From the NCBI RefSeq assembly GCF_036983985.1, contig NZ_JALAHQ010000003.1, positions 62,001 through 126,000 on the forward strand: DNA of 64,000 nucleotides, read 5' to 3'. The notes beneath the pieces were generated by a model. It was given only the letters and a program-made list of their open reading frames with translations, did not search any database and was not told the DNA's origin. The position numbers and the translations under genes were made by a program. How positions within the stretch are numbered: the first letter of the stretch is position 1; the number at the start of each line of letters is the position of its first letter. This stretch comes from Alishewanella metallidurans (GTDB taxonomy: Bacteria; Pseudomonadota; Gammaproteobacteria; Enterobacterales; Alteromonadaceae). Below are positions 47,627-55,716 of this stretch, piece after piece.

Positions 47627-48778
47627 ATGCGTTATTTGTTACTTGCCTTATCGCTGCTAATTTTTGTCTCGCCACAGGTGTATAGCCAACAGCAATATAC
47701 CGAAGGCGCCTGCATTATGCTGCAACAGCAAATAGACCGTTTTAGTCATCAGAAACAAAATAGTAATTTTGTTAGCGCGACGCGCGAATACGAAAAGTTT
47801 TGTCGCAAGCCGGTGCGGTACATACCGCGTCAGATAAAAAGCAGCGATGATACTGCGGTGGCTAAAGACGATTCCTCTAAAGCTACAGAAGTTGCAAGCG
47901 TTAGTGATATTCCTGAGAAAAGTGAACTAAACCAGCCTGAAACATCGTCGTTGTCGCAGAAAGACACAGCGACGGTTGCTACCGAGGTTGATAAAAAGCC
48001 GCCAGATAATACTGCCACAGTAATACCTATCGCCCCAGCAATAAGCTCTGGGCCTAAAGTTATCGACCAAGTTGTGTTGGTTGAAGCAGTTAAAGCCGAA
48101 CCGTTAGTTGCCGTGCTGCCTGATAGCGCGGTTGTGCATCAGGAAGCCGAATTTTCTTCAGACCTGCTTATGCCGTTATTGAATAATATACCGATAATAG
48201 CGGCTCTCTTGTTTGCGGTATTGCTAACCGTGTTTCTAGTAACATCTTGGCTTGGGCTTAATTTGCCAGGTTTTAAAGGTGTATTTGCAGAATATAAATT
48301 AAATAGACTACTGCGCTGGCGTTTGTCGGATGAGTATCAGCATTTTCGCAAATTAAAATTATTTACAGCCAATGACGAACCCGTCATTGTCGATCACTTA
48401 GTGCTGAGCCCTTATGGTATTTTTGTTATAACCGTAAAGGGTGAGCGCGGGCACATTTCAGGCACTGAAACCCAAGCCAACTGGACGCGAAGCTACCTTG
48501 GTAGCACAAAACACTTAATGAACCCATTACATCAAAACTTTAAAAATGTTGCCGCGGTAAAACATTTTTTGCACCTAAAAGAGGTTGATGGCACTAAGTT
48601 AGTCCACTCAATAGCTGCATTTAGCCGAGTAGCAAAATTTGAAACCGCAATCTCAGCTAATATTACTTATGTTGATACGGTTTCAAATTATATTAAACAG
48701 TTTAGCCAGTCTTGTTTGACCAATGAGCAGCAAAACCGCTTTGCTGCGCTGCTTAGCCAAGCAAGTACGGATCTCTAA
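47627..48778 (+). CDS. Membrane-anchored NERD-domain protein
   Basis: 383 aa. A signal peptide or anchor (first 20 residues) is followed by an acidic, Ser/Thr-rich stretch of low complexity (about 70-175), a transmembrane helix around residues 188-212 (IPIIAALLFAVLLTVFLVTS) and a NERD domain from ~217: VDHLVLSPYGIFVITVK, GHISGTETQANWTRS, MNPLHQNFKNVAAVKHFL. NERD proteins are predicted nucleases of the restriction-like fold. Here the usual E in the I-E-T-K strand is Thr (ITVK), so catalysis is doubtful. With the anchor, the domain should face the cytoplasm. It lies between the two accessory segments and is probably a core gene. Function is not known. Confidence 0.8.
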   Translation: MRYLLLALSLLIFVSPQVYSQQQYTEGACIMLQQQIDRFSHQKQNSNFVSATREYEKFCRKPVRYIPRQIKSSDDTAVAKDDSSKATEVASVSDIPEKSELNQPETSSLSQKDTATVATEVDKKPPDNTATVIPIAPAISSGPKVIDQVVLVEAVKAEPLVAVLPDSAVVHQEAEFSSDLLMPLLNNIPIIAALLFAVLLTVFLVTSWLGLNLPGFKGVFAEYKLNRLLRWRLSDEYQHFRKLKLFTANDEPVIVDHLVLSPYGIFVITVKGERGHISGTETQANWTRSYLGSTKHLMNPLHQNFKNVAAVKHFLHLKEVDGTKLVHSIAAFSRVAKFETAISANITYVDTVSNYIKQFSQSCLTNEQQNRFAALLSQASTDL

Positions 48779-48841
48779 AAACACGCAAGTGACTGCGGCG
48801 TCTAGCAGGGAAAACGTACTCAGAGCCAATAGATCTTACTT

Positions 48842-49373
48842 TTAACTCATTGAGCCACTAAAGCTATTCAGATGACTACGAAATACTCTAAAAACATTGT
48901 CTAGTTCACTCAGTTCCAATGCACGTTTACGGGACTTTTCTAACCCGCCGGCATCATTTATTGTAAAAGGAGCAGCAGGATTATTTGCGGTTAACTCTAG
49001 CTTTAGCGCGTGCTTGAATAACTGCTTCATATAACCAAGCGTGTCATTCGCTATGGTTGGACGGCCACTATCCCTAGCCCTTTGGATGATCTCTCTAACA
49101 TCCAAAGCTGTTACATCTTGAATTTTTAGCTCTCCAATGACGGGTTTAATATCTCTCCGATATATTCGAGCTGGAATGTTTGGATGTTTTAGCCTTGGAG
49201 CCAAATCGTTCTTGAGTCATTTGCTTACGCTTGCTGTTACCACTATATCGAAGTGCCCAGTACGGAGCACCAGAGTCTGGTACAACAAAGTAGAGTCCTT
49301 TTCCGTCGGATTTTCTTGTCGGCTCTCCTAATTTTGCAAGTGACGCCACCTGCTTTGCGGTCATTGATGCCAT
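48842..49373 (-). pseudogene. P4-type tyrosine integrase remnant (frameshifted, no catalytic domain)
   Basis: Two minus-strand frames. 49146-49373 holds the DUF4102 arm-binding domain (MTAKQVASLAKLGEPTRKSD, GLYFVVPDSGAPYWALRYSG) with AGGAGG before ATG 49373. 48842-49204 holds part of the core-binding domain (IYRRDIKPVIGELKIQDVTA, DVREIIQRARDSGRPTIAND). The frame changes near 49,200, and about 80 residues normally between the parts are missing; the gene stops before the R...HxxR...Y catalytic domain. It cannot recombine. It marks a former integration site, and the att-like repeat at 49,546 lies beyond its 5' end. Confidence 0.9.
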
Positions 49374-49484
49374 TGGGCCTCCTAATACTCACCATTTGAC
49401 TTGAGTATACAGAGCTATTACTCACCAGTTAACTCACCAGAAAGATGAAACAATGTGAAACGAAGTAGAACACTGTGAAATTTA

Positions 49485-49508
49485 AAAGCCCTTTGAAAAC
49501 AGGGCTTT
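49485..49508. terminator. Hairpin beyond the integrase remnant
   Basis: AAAGCCCT / AGGGCTTT, an 8-bp stem with an 8-base loop, lies between the integrase 5' end and the att-like repeat. It is a terminator-like inverted repeat. Confidence 0.45.
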
Positions 49509-49545
49509 GATGAAGAATGGAAAGAAGGGAAACTAAGAATAAATC

Positions 49546-49658
49546 ATTCGACGTTCTGGATCTACTTGTAGAGTATAAATTTATTTTTGTTTTAAATCAG
49601 TAATTTGAGTTTTATGTTGTTGGTGTTTTTGCTATTTTACCCGCCAGTTTACCCACCG
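49546..49658. repeat. att-like direct repeat, left copy
   Basis: This stretch starts ATTCGACGTTCTGG and runs through CTTGTAGAGTATA to TTTACCCACCG. It resembles 52162-52262 in order and spacing: 26 of 33 bases match at the start (differences mostly C/T and A/G), then AT-rich sequence, then TTTACCCACCG identical in both. It also holds TTACCCGCCAGTTTACCCACCG (49637-49658), 19 of 22 identical to 52052-52073. The paired repeats flank a 2.6-kb segment and likely derive from recombination or arm-type integrase sites. Confidence 0.65.
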
Positions 49659-49709
49659 TTTTTATTATGCTTGGGTTGTCCCTTAAATAACAGGAAACAT
49701 CTATTGCCA

Positions 49710-49886
49710 CTATAGATATGCTAAACGTTTAAAGGTGTTTTTATGTATCTGCATCATTCGTTTTGCTTCGCTCAAAACGATTAGCTTCCCCTCAGGAGTA
49801 TCCAAATTGAGCTTCTTAACCGGCTTGATCTTCGGTCGTTTAACAGGTTCGGTAACACCATATTTTGCAAGTGGGTTTTCTTTCAT
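49710..49886 (-). CDS. Possible small basic protein
   Basis: 58 codons from ATG 49886: MKENPLAKYGVTEPVKRPKI, then KPVKKLNLDTPEGKLIVLSE and AKRMMQIHKNTFKRLAYL. It is rich in Lys/Arg and reads as plausible protein, but I do not recognise the family and there is no good ribosome site. It runs divergently from the DUF6088 gene. It may be a small accessory protein of the mobile segment or chance. Confidence 0.4.
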   Translation of the reverse strand: MKENPLAKYGVTEPVKRPKIKPVKKLNLDTPEGKLIVLSEAKRMMQIHKNTFKRLAYL

Positions 49887-50040
49887 CTTAAGGCTCTAGC
49901 TGATTCTTTCGCTGCTTAGCGACTTGATTTTATACTACAAACTGCAGCGTTTACTATCTGCGAAGGGCTTAGTTTATGAAGTACTAAGCAAAGTGTCGTA
50001 TTTTTGCTAAGCTGATACCAAGAAATGTCGGAGGTGTCTT

Positions 50041-50457
50041 ATTCCAAAGTTAAGTTTAAAGCAACAGGTTGAGCAGCAAATTAGTCGCACTAACCAAGAT
50101 GTTTTTCTGCGTGCTGATTTTGAGCAATTGGGTGGCTATGATCAGGTAGGGCGGGCACTTCGAGAGTTAGTGGCTGAGGGTAAGCTACTGAAAATTGGTT
50201 ATGGCTTATATGCTAAAGCCCGGATCAGCAGCATCACAGGTAAACCTATGCTGGCATCTAACGGCGGTTTTAAGGCCGTATCAGAGCAAGCCCTAGAGCG
50301 GTTAGGTGTTGCCTGGCAGCCATCAGATGAACTTGTGCGCTACAACAAAGGTGAAACCACTCAGGTTCCTGTAAATACCACAGTTATTATAACAAGACGT
50401 TTTAACCGCAAAATTTCGTTACGTGAGATGCAGTTGCGGGTTGAGCGCGGCTCTTAG
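50041..50457 (+). CDS. DUF6088/AbiEi-type antitoxin-like protein with ATT start
   Basis: 138 aa if begun at ATT 50041. It has VFLRADFEQLGGYDQVGRAL, LVAEGKLLKIGYGLYAKARI and RRFNRKISLREMQLRVERGS, matching the DUF6088 family of type IV antitoxin-like DNA-binding proteins. There is no ATG, GTG or TTG upstream of the homology; GGAGG is placed 6 bases before ATT 50041, and a stop lies in frame at 50008. So it uses a rare AUU start, or the start mutated from ATG. A TTG at 50128 would cut the N-terminal helix. The usual nucleotidyltransferase toxin does not follow; an orphan helicase fragment does. Confidence 0.7.
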   Translation: MPKLSLKQQVEQQISRTNQDVFLRADFEQLGGYDQVGRALRELVAEGKLLKIGYGLYAKARISSITGKPMLASNGGFKAVSEQALERLGVAWQPSDELVRYNKGETTQVPVNTTVIITRRFNRKISLREMQLRVERGS

Positions 50458-50459
50458 TA

Positions 50460-50786
50460 TTGGAAGCCGCTGAGCGCAAAAGCGCCATTGAGCGACTTTC
50501 TACAGCGACGTTTGTAGTGGCAATCGGCATATATGTTGGTGAGGGCTTTGATTTACTAAGGCTAGAGACCTTGTTTCTTGCTATGCCAATCGCCTGGAAG
50601 GGAGCCCTGGCGCAGTACGCCGGCAGGATCCACCGTGAAGTTGATGGTAAAACTCTGGTGACAACTCATGATTACGTTGATACTTATATTCCAATGCTGC
50701 AGCGTATGTTTGCCAAGCGAGAGAAAAGTTATAAAGCAATAGGGTATAAAGTGGCTTCTGATGCAGTCACTGGTAAGGAAAAATGA
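50460..50786 (+). pseudogene. C-terminal fragment of a DEAD/DEAH helicase
   Basis: 108 codons matching only the end of an SF2 helicase of the type found beside TOTE-like elements: IGIYVGEGFDLLRLETLFLA (motif V), PIAWKGALAQYAGRIHRE (motif VI) and YVDTYIPMLQRMFAKREKSY. Walker A, DExH and the N-terminal domains are absent, and the frame begins inside the stop region of the DUF6088 gene. It is a leftover of a deletion and has no expected function. Confidence 0.8.
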
Positions 50787-50896
50787 ATTTATATCCAAGC
50801 TTATTCCTATTTGCTGAGGTGATTAATCTTGCTATTCGCCTCACTATGTGAGTAGATTGTGCAACGTATTCACCTCAATCAGTAGGAGCCTTGCCT

Positions 50897-52015
50897 ATGT
50901 GGATCTGGCAACAACCCGATTGGCCTGGCCGTCAGCAAAATGCATCGCCAGCCTTTCGTTATGATCATGCGACACTGACGCCTAAGTTACGTGAACTGCA
51001 CTTTTTGCAGGGCGTACTGCTGGGCAAAATGGGTGTACAGGATAACCAGCAGGCCGCACTGGATACTATGCTTGCCAATATCCTTACCTCTAGCGCCATT
51101 GAGGGAGAGCGTTTGAATCATAGTGTAGTGCGCTCATCATTAGCCCGAAAGCTAGGTATTGCTGAGCAACAAAGCGTAGCAACGACAGCCCAATCGGATG
51201 GCCTTGCTGCGATGGTGACAGATGCTATTGGTAATTGGGAACAGCCACTAACGTTAGAGCGCTTGTTACAATGGCACTCCTGGCTATTTCCGTCTGACAG
51301 TTCATTGATGCAGAGAGTACAGGGCGGGCAGCTTCGCGGTAACGAGCCGATGCAGGTAGTCTCCGGCCGGATAGATCGGCCCAAAGTACATTTCGAAGCA
51401 CCACCGCGTCAGGTGTTAGAAAGCGAGCTTGATTGCTTTATCGATTGGTTTAACCGCTCGCAAAAAGATGCCAATTTAGACCCGCTACTACGTGCTGGCA
51501 TTGCGCATTTCTGGTTTATCACTATCCATCCGCTGGAGGATGGCAATGGCCGCTTGGCCAGGCTCCTGACCGATCTGGCGCTGGCGCAGGCCGAGCATCA
51601 GTCTATCCGCTTTTATGCCATGTCTGTTGCCATTTTGGAGCGACGCAGTAGCTATTACGACATCCTGGAACAAAGCCAAAAAGGCGATACCGACATCACT
51701 GCTTGGTTGGTTTGGTTTCTTGACACCCTGGCCGCTAGCCTAAAGCAGGTGCTGACTGATATTGAGCAAACGCTGCAAAAAACGCGATTTTGGCAACGGG
51801 TAGACCAAACGCAACTGAGCAAAGAGCAAGTCAAAGTACTAAACCGGTTGCTTGATGGCGACTTCAGCGAAGGCATCAGCAACAGCCAGTACGGCAAAGT
51901 AGCCAAGGTAAGCCCGGCGACAGCCAGTCGGCATTTAACGCAGTTGGTTGAAATGGGGTGTTTGGTGAAAACTGCAGCGGGGGGCAGAAGTACCAGGTAT
52001 GTACTTACACAGTAG
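50897..52015 (+). CDS. Fic-family AMP transferase with N-terminal inhibitory motif and C-terminal HTH
   Basis: 372 aa from ATG 50897 (MWIWQQPDWPGRQ), supported by AGGAG; an in-frame TTG lies two codons upstream. It has a DUF4172 N-terminal part, the class II inhibitory helix S-x-x-x-E-G in SSAIEGERLN (Glu ~69), then the Fic core ITIHPLEDGNGRLARLLTD (HPLEDGNGR, His ~211) and a C-terminal winged helix (YGKVAKVSPATASRHLTQLV). Fic proteins AMPylate target proteins, and the N-terminal Glu restrains this in cis. Downstream are ACCCACC repeats and no further gene. Its HTH suggests it also controls its own promoter. Confidence 0.93.
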   Translation: MWIWQQPDWPGRQQNASPAFRYDHATLTPKLRELHFLQGVLLGKMGVQDNQQAALDTMLANILTSSAIEGERLNHSVVRSSLARKLGIAEQQSVATTAQSDGLAAMVTDAIGNWEQPLTLERLLQWHSWLFPSDSSLMQRVQGGQLRGNEPMQVVSGRIDRPKVHFEAPPRQVLESELDCFIDWFNRSQKDANLDPLLRAGIAHFWFITIHPLEDGNGRLARLLTDLALAQAEHQSIRFYAMSVAILERRSSYYDILEQSQKGDTDITAWLVWFLDTLAASLKQVLTDIEQTLQKTRFWQRVDQTQLSKEQVKVLNRLLDGDFSEGISNSQYGKVAKVSPATASRHLTQLVEMGCLVKTAAGGRSTRYVLTQ

Positions 52016-52051
52016 TGGGTGTTTTAGATTCGTTTTATAGCCGCTATCGGA

Positions 52052-52073
52052 ATACCCACCAATTTACCCACCG
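52052..52073. repeat. ACCCACC repeat pair near Fic 3' end
   Basis: ATACCCACCAATTTACCCACCG matches 49637-49658 in 19 of 22 positions. An inverted GGTGGGTA lies at 52091-52098 and a further TTTACCCACCG at 52252-52262. The set looks like integrase arm-type sites. Confidence 0.6.
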
Positions 52074-52161
52074 CGGATGTTTGGTTTTTTGGTGGGTAGA
52101 AAGATGTTTTTGTTAGCTAAAAATAATTATAAGTTATTAATATTCATTGTTAATTTCGGTT

Positions 52162-52262
52162 ATTCGATGTTTTGAATTTTCTTGTAGAATATATAATTAT
52201 TTTATTCTAAAATCAATAAGATATATCTAATTTTGCTGGTGATTTTGTGCCTTTACCCACCG
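52162..52262. repeat. att-like direct repeat, right copy
   Basis: Diverged copy of 49546-49658: ATTCGATGTTTTG, then CTTGTAGAATATA and, after AT-rich sequence, TTTACCCACCG. Order and spacing match the left copy, which supports common descent. Confidence 0.65.
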
Positions 52263-52271
52263 TTTAAATTT

Positions 52272-53222
52272 TTATTTGCTCAGTTTGTCAAATTCCGCAC
52301 TGATCAGTCTTTTCAAAGCGAGTTTAGTGGTATAACCCTTCTTGCGTGCAATCTCATTTAACTGATTGAGGTAATCTGCATTCAGCCAGATGTTAGCTCC
52401 TCTCTCATTATTTGGCTTCAGCTTGGGACCGTTATTATAAAAGTTACTATAAGCCTTGTTCAGCATTAGCGTTTTTTCAGCTACTCCTGTTTGCCAAACA
52501 TCTAAAATGGCAAATGCGCATCCAAAATACTCAGTGTCTGTAATGGGCGATAGAAACCAATGAGGCACTTTAGCATTATCAACTAGATATTCCCAAAACC
52601 ATTTTCCATGCTCAATATGGTCATGTTTTAAGTGTTTGAATAGCCTGTGTTTGAATTCATTTTTCTTGTTCCAGTGACTTTTCAAACAATCAATAAACTC
52701 ACTTTTAAAAGTTTGGTTTGGATGCCAGCGACTAATGAATTTAACAATGTTCTCTTTGCATTGAACTGAGTTACTGGGCATTTTCGATAAACATAGATAA
52801 TCGTAGTCTCTTCTAGTTAGCATCTTTATTTCAGCGTTATAGATGTTGAGTAGATCTTCTGGATGCTTAATTTCTCTATCCAAGCCTGATATAAGTCTTA
52901 TCAAGCACCACAGGTAATAGCATTGCCGTTGATTTTTTTCATCTATCCAATCTAACAACTCTTGCGGAATTCTAGAGCTTGAGTACAACTCATCAATATG
53001 GTTAGCCTCCGCCAATCTGGACTTTTCGTCTGGGTAATGTTGGTTAAATAGGTTTTCAACACTAAGAACCATCTGAGCGTAATCAGGAAATACAGAACCA
53101 ACTGGGTAAGTTATTAACTTATTGTGAAGTAGATAGTTGTATGTAAATGACAGTTTTTCCCTATCTTTTAAATCTAGCTTTTTGAGCCAAGCGCTCCTAT
53201 ATCCGTCATTTACCAGAGACAT
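52272..53222 (-). CDS. Hypothetical protein, possible ribbon-helix-helix C-terminus
   Basis: 316 aa, not recognised. It is AT-rich compared with the core genes and rich in Asn, Lys, Trp and Tyr. The last ~45 residues (GANIWLNADYLNQLNEIARK, then TKLALKRLISAEFDKL) resemble a ribbon-helix-helix DNA-binding tail; the rest is predicted helical, with motifs such as ELLDWIDEKNQRQCYYLWCL and HGKWFWEYLVDNAKVPHWFL. No signal peptide or membrane helix is seen. It starts from MSLVNDGYR and is alone on its strand, next to the att-like repeat. Function unknown. Confidence 0.7.
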   Translation of the reverse strand: MSLVNDGYRSAWLKKLDLKDREKLSFTYNYLLHNKLITYPVGSVFPDYAQMVLSVENLFNQHYPDEKSRLAEANHIDELYSSSRIPQELLDWIDEKNQRQCYYLWCLIRLISGLDREIKHPEDLLNIYNAEIKMLTRRDYDYLCLSKMPSNSVQCKENIVKFISRWHPNQTFKSEFIDCLKSHWNKKNEFKHRLFKHLKHDHIEHGKWFWEYLVDNAKVPHWFLSPITDTEYFGCAFAILDVWQTGVAEKTLMLNKAYSNFYNNGPKLKPNNERGANIWLNADYLNQLNEIARKKGYTTKLALKRLISAEFDKLSK

Positions 53223-53649
53223 CTACACACCTATTTTTGACAAAATTTTCAATGGTTTTTTGTTGAGTATTTATTAATTTATTGATGATTATTTACTGAT
53301 TTTCTAATCTGTTTTTTCTGGTTTTCTAGCGTCATTACTGAGATTTTACCATAGTGTCTCAGAAACTAGTTTGATTATGGATGGCAGCTTGATTTTTTTC
53401 AAATAACTTCAGAGCGTATAACTCCGAATAATTTTATGATTTTCTTAAACTAGCTTGCTAAGCTGAAGCGACTTGTAGGATTGAAATAAATAAATTTTGT
53501 CTGTATTAGAAATATCAATATCAATCAATCTTTCAGCATGAATTAGAACAACAGAGATTTGTGCATTAGGCATCTAGCAATACCAAAATTACTGTAAAGA
53601 AATACATGTCAGGTTAATCCATGTGAGATGACAACATTAAGGATTAATC
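53223..53649. other. AT-rich gap, no gene seen
   Basis: 427 bases between the hypothetical gene and the inovirus Gp2 gene. It is AT-rich and has short inverted repeats such as CTGAGA...TCTCAG near 53,340-53,365, and an AAGGA ribosome site before the next ATG. I see no gene, tRNA or array. It probably carries the promoters of the two divergent genes. Confidence 0.5.
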
Positions 53650-54303
53650 ATGAACACCTTGAACTTAAATACCGCGAACGTACCCACAATAGAACGCTTT
53701 ACTGACTATCCAGTTTTAAAAAGTATCGGGCCTTTGAACCCTTATTACTTAGACCGGATACTAACAGTAATAAACAGAGCATTAGCTGAACATCCCAGAA
53801 CATTAGCGATAAGGTTCGATCTGCATCTTCCTTTTGGGTACGGTGATGTTGGCTCAGACTTGATGACCAAATTTGTCGAATCGTTAAAAGCACAAGTTAA
53901 AGCTGACTTATACCGAAGGGCTGCACAAGGTAAGAGAGTGCATGATTGCAATATGCGGCATATCTGGGTAAGAGAACGTTGTGACTCGGACTCACCACAC
54001 TTTCACGTAGTTGTCTTTCTGAATCATGATACGTACCACACCTTGGGAGCGTACGCCGATGAGCAGAGACGAAATATGGCCTCTAGAATCAGGAAAGCTT
54101 GGGCAAGTGCATTAAGACGATTGCCGGAAGCGATATTAGGCCTAGTCCATTTCCCAACAAATCCAACCTACAGCTTAAATGCCAATGCACATGATTTTAT
54201 GGCAATAAAGGCTGATCTATTGCGTCGGCTAAGCTACTTTGCAAAGTTAAAAACAAAGGAGTACGGCACAGGTAGTCGAAGCTTCGGCTGCAGCCAAAAA
54301 TGA
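53650..54303 (+). CDS. Inovirus Gp2 / YagK-YfjJ family protein
   Basis: 217 aa. It has RFDLHLP, MRHIWVRERCDSDSPHFHVV then VFLNHDTYHTLGAYADEQRR, and LRRLSYFAKLKTKEYGTGSR, the pattern of YagK/YfjJ proteins and inovirus-type Gp2. The HFHVVVF (HUH-like) element hints at a replication initiator function, as proposed for some phage relatives, but this is not shown here. It is typical of satellite and P4-like elements. AAGGA is placed before the ATG. A hairpin-rich stretch follows its stop. Confidence 0.85.
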   Translation: MNTLNLNTANVPTIERFTDYPVLKSIGPLNPYYLDRILTVINRALAEHPRTLAIRFDLHLPFGYGDVGSDLMTKFVESLKAQVKADLYRRAAQGKRVHDCNMRHIWVRERCDSDSPHFHVVVFLNHDTYHTLGAYADEQRRNMASRIRKAWASALRRLPEAILGLVHFPTNPTYSLNANAHDFMAIKADLLRRLSYFAKLKTKEYGTGSRSFGCSQK

Positions 54304-54496
54304 GCAAATAAGGCGTTTTTTGAAAATAATATAGGTCTGAGTTTTTACCGGTATCGTCATTCGGTAAAAAATTCTTGCAAGCCATCAGCAAGCGGGGTAG
54401 CCTTCCTCACAGGCGCCCGCCTCACTTACATGCGAGTGAAAACAGGCAACAATCGCTAACGCGTATCTATGCTATGTCTTAAATAAATTTACTAAC

Positions 54497-54526
54497 TTAA
54501 TTCCAGGTTGAGCTACCTGGCCTTAA
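54497..54526. other. Extended hairpin upstream of the 363-aa gene
   Basis: TTAA-tt-CCAGGT, loop TGAGCT, ACCTGG-cc-TTAA: a 6-bp GC-rich stem extended by an outer TTAA pair. It follows the Gp2 gene and could be a terminator, operator or replication-origin element. Confidence 0.45.
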
Positions 54527-54579
54527 TCGCATGCGGTCATGGTTAATTGCCCAAGGCACTCAGCCACCGGAGTTAATGT

Positions 54580-55671
54580 ATGTACAATTTATCCTCTAAC
54601 GCGCATGCGGTGCTTCAGCAACTAAAAATTCAAAACAGTGTATTGCCAACTCGGGCTCAGATACTCGAGCTGCTAGCTGCCTATTTCGGATATAAAACCT
54701 ATGCTGCCTTCAAGGCTGATTCAGCCATTAGCGAAGAAACGCTTAAAGCTGCGATATTAGACCGTGTTGCATCGAATACACGTTTAGTATCCAGGCTGTT
54801 TGAGCTCTCATTACCAGAGTCGCTCGCTAACCAAGTTACGAAGTGCATTATTCAGCAACTTCAAACTGCCAAGCTTGAATCCAAAATTAGCCTTTTGCGA
54901 ATCGCGCAAGATTTGCAGATCGCTGTTGGTCAGGTAAGGCTTGATAGTAAGGAAATAAAAGCAAGTCATGACTTTTTAGCTAAAAGTCATGATGCCGAGA
55001 GTGTGCTGCTTAGGTACGTTTGGCAATCCCATGACCTGGGTAGCGATCCGGATGATGAAGATGTTTATGCTGGTGCCAGCGCTTATTGGTACGAACAGCG
55101 TAAAGCGGGTAATCAGCTTTCTTCTGCTGCCAACGAGTGGGCTGATGCATATGAGCGCCAGTTAGCAGCGGAAAAGCGCCTACAAGATTTTCTATCGGCT
55201 TTTGCTGATACCACGTTGGCCAAACCCAATGCTATCGAAGTTATTGAACAGGGCGCTGAACCCAACCTTTGTTGTCAGCTCGACGCTTCATATCTGCTGT
55301 TCTTGTTTGGGCGTTTACCAACGGCGACTATGACCGACGACTTTTATTATGAATGGCATTATTTGGCGACCTTACAAAGGCCTGGCCATGAAAGCTTGGT
55401 CGAGTTAGCTGAAGGCATCGACAATCCGATTGAGCTATGGGCTCTATATTTATTCGGGTTAAGCAATAAAGTTGATATCACTGCAAGTAATTACCGTTTG
55501 ATTAATTCATACACGGGTGAAGAATGGGATGAATATGGCCCTGCTGAACCCGTTGGTTATGACGGCATTACGTTACCTAATATCAGTGACAGTCAAAAGC
55601 AGGATGCCAAGTTAATGGCTGAGCGTATGCAAAGCCTGATGAACTTGGTGCGCCAACCAACAAAAAAATAA
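54580..55671 (+). CDS. Hypothetical protein of the mobile region
   Basis: 363 aa, not recognised. The N-terminal part (MYNLSSNAHAVLQQLKI, LPTRAQILELLAAYFGYKTY) looks like a small helical domain seen in accessory-element proteins; the middle is rich in acid residues (SHDLGSDPDDEDVYAG), with an Ala-rich helix (ANEWADAYERQLAAEKRLQD). No signal peptide or membrane helix is seen. It lies between the Gp2 gene and the tyrosine recombinase. A possible role in element maintenance or host defence is only a guess. Codon use resembles the neighbouring mobile genes. Confidence 0.7.
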   Translation: MYNLSSNAHAVLQQLKIQNSVLPTRAQILELLAAYFGYKTYAAFKADSAISEETLKAAILDRVASNTRLVSRLFELSLPESLANQVTKCIIQQLQTAKLESKISLLRIAQDLQIAVGQVRLDSKEIKASHDFLAKSHDAESVLLRYVWQSHDLGSDPDDEDVYAGASAYWYEQRKAGNQLSSAANEWADAYERQLAAEKRLQDFLSAFADTTLAKPNAIEVIEQGAEPNLCCQLDASYLLFLFGRLPTATMTDDFYYEWHYLATLQRPGHESLVELAEGIDNPIELWALYLFGLSNKVDITASNYRLINSYTGEEWDEYGPAEPVGYDGITLPNISDSQKQDAKLMAERMQSLMNLVRQPTKK

Positions 55672-55684
55672 ACCCCAGCACAAA

Positions 55685-55706
55685 GGCTACCGCCGAAGCG
55701 GTAGCC
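55685..55706. terminator. Bidirectional hairpin
   Basis: GGCTACCGC / GCGGTAGCC, a 9-bp stem with CGAA tetraloop, stands between the convergent 363-aa gene and the recombinase. It is a clear terminator-like hairpin. Confidence 0.7.
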
Positions 55707-55716
55707 GATAGCTGTG

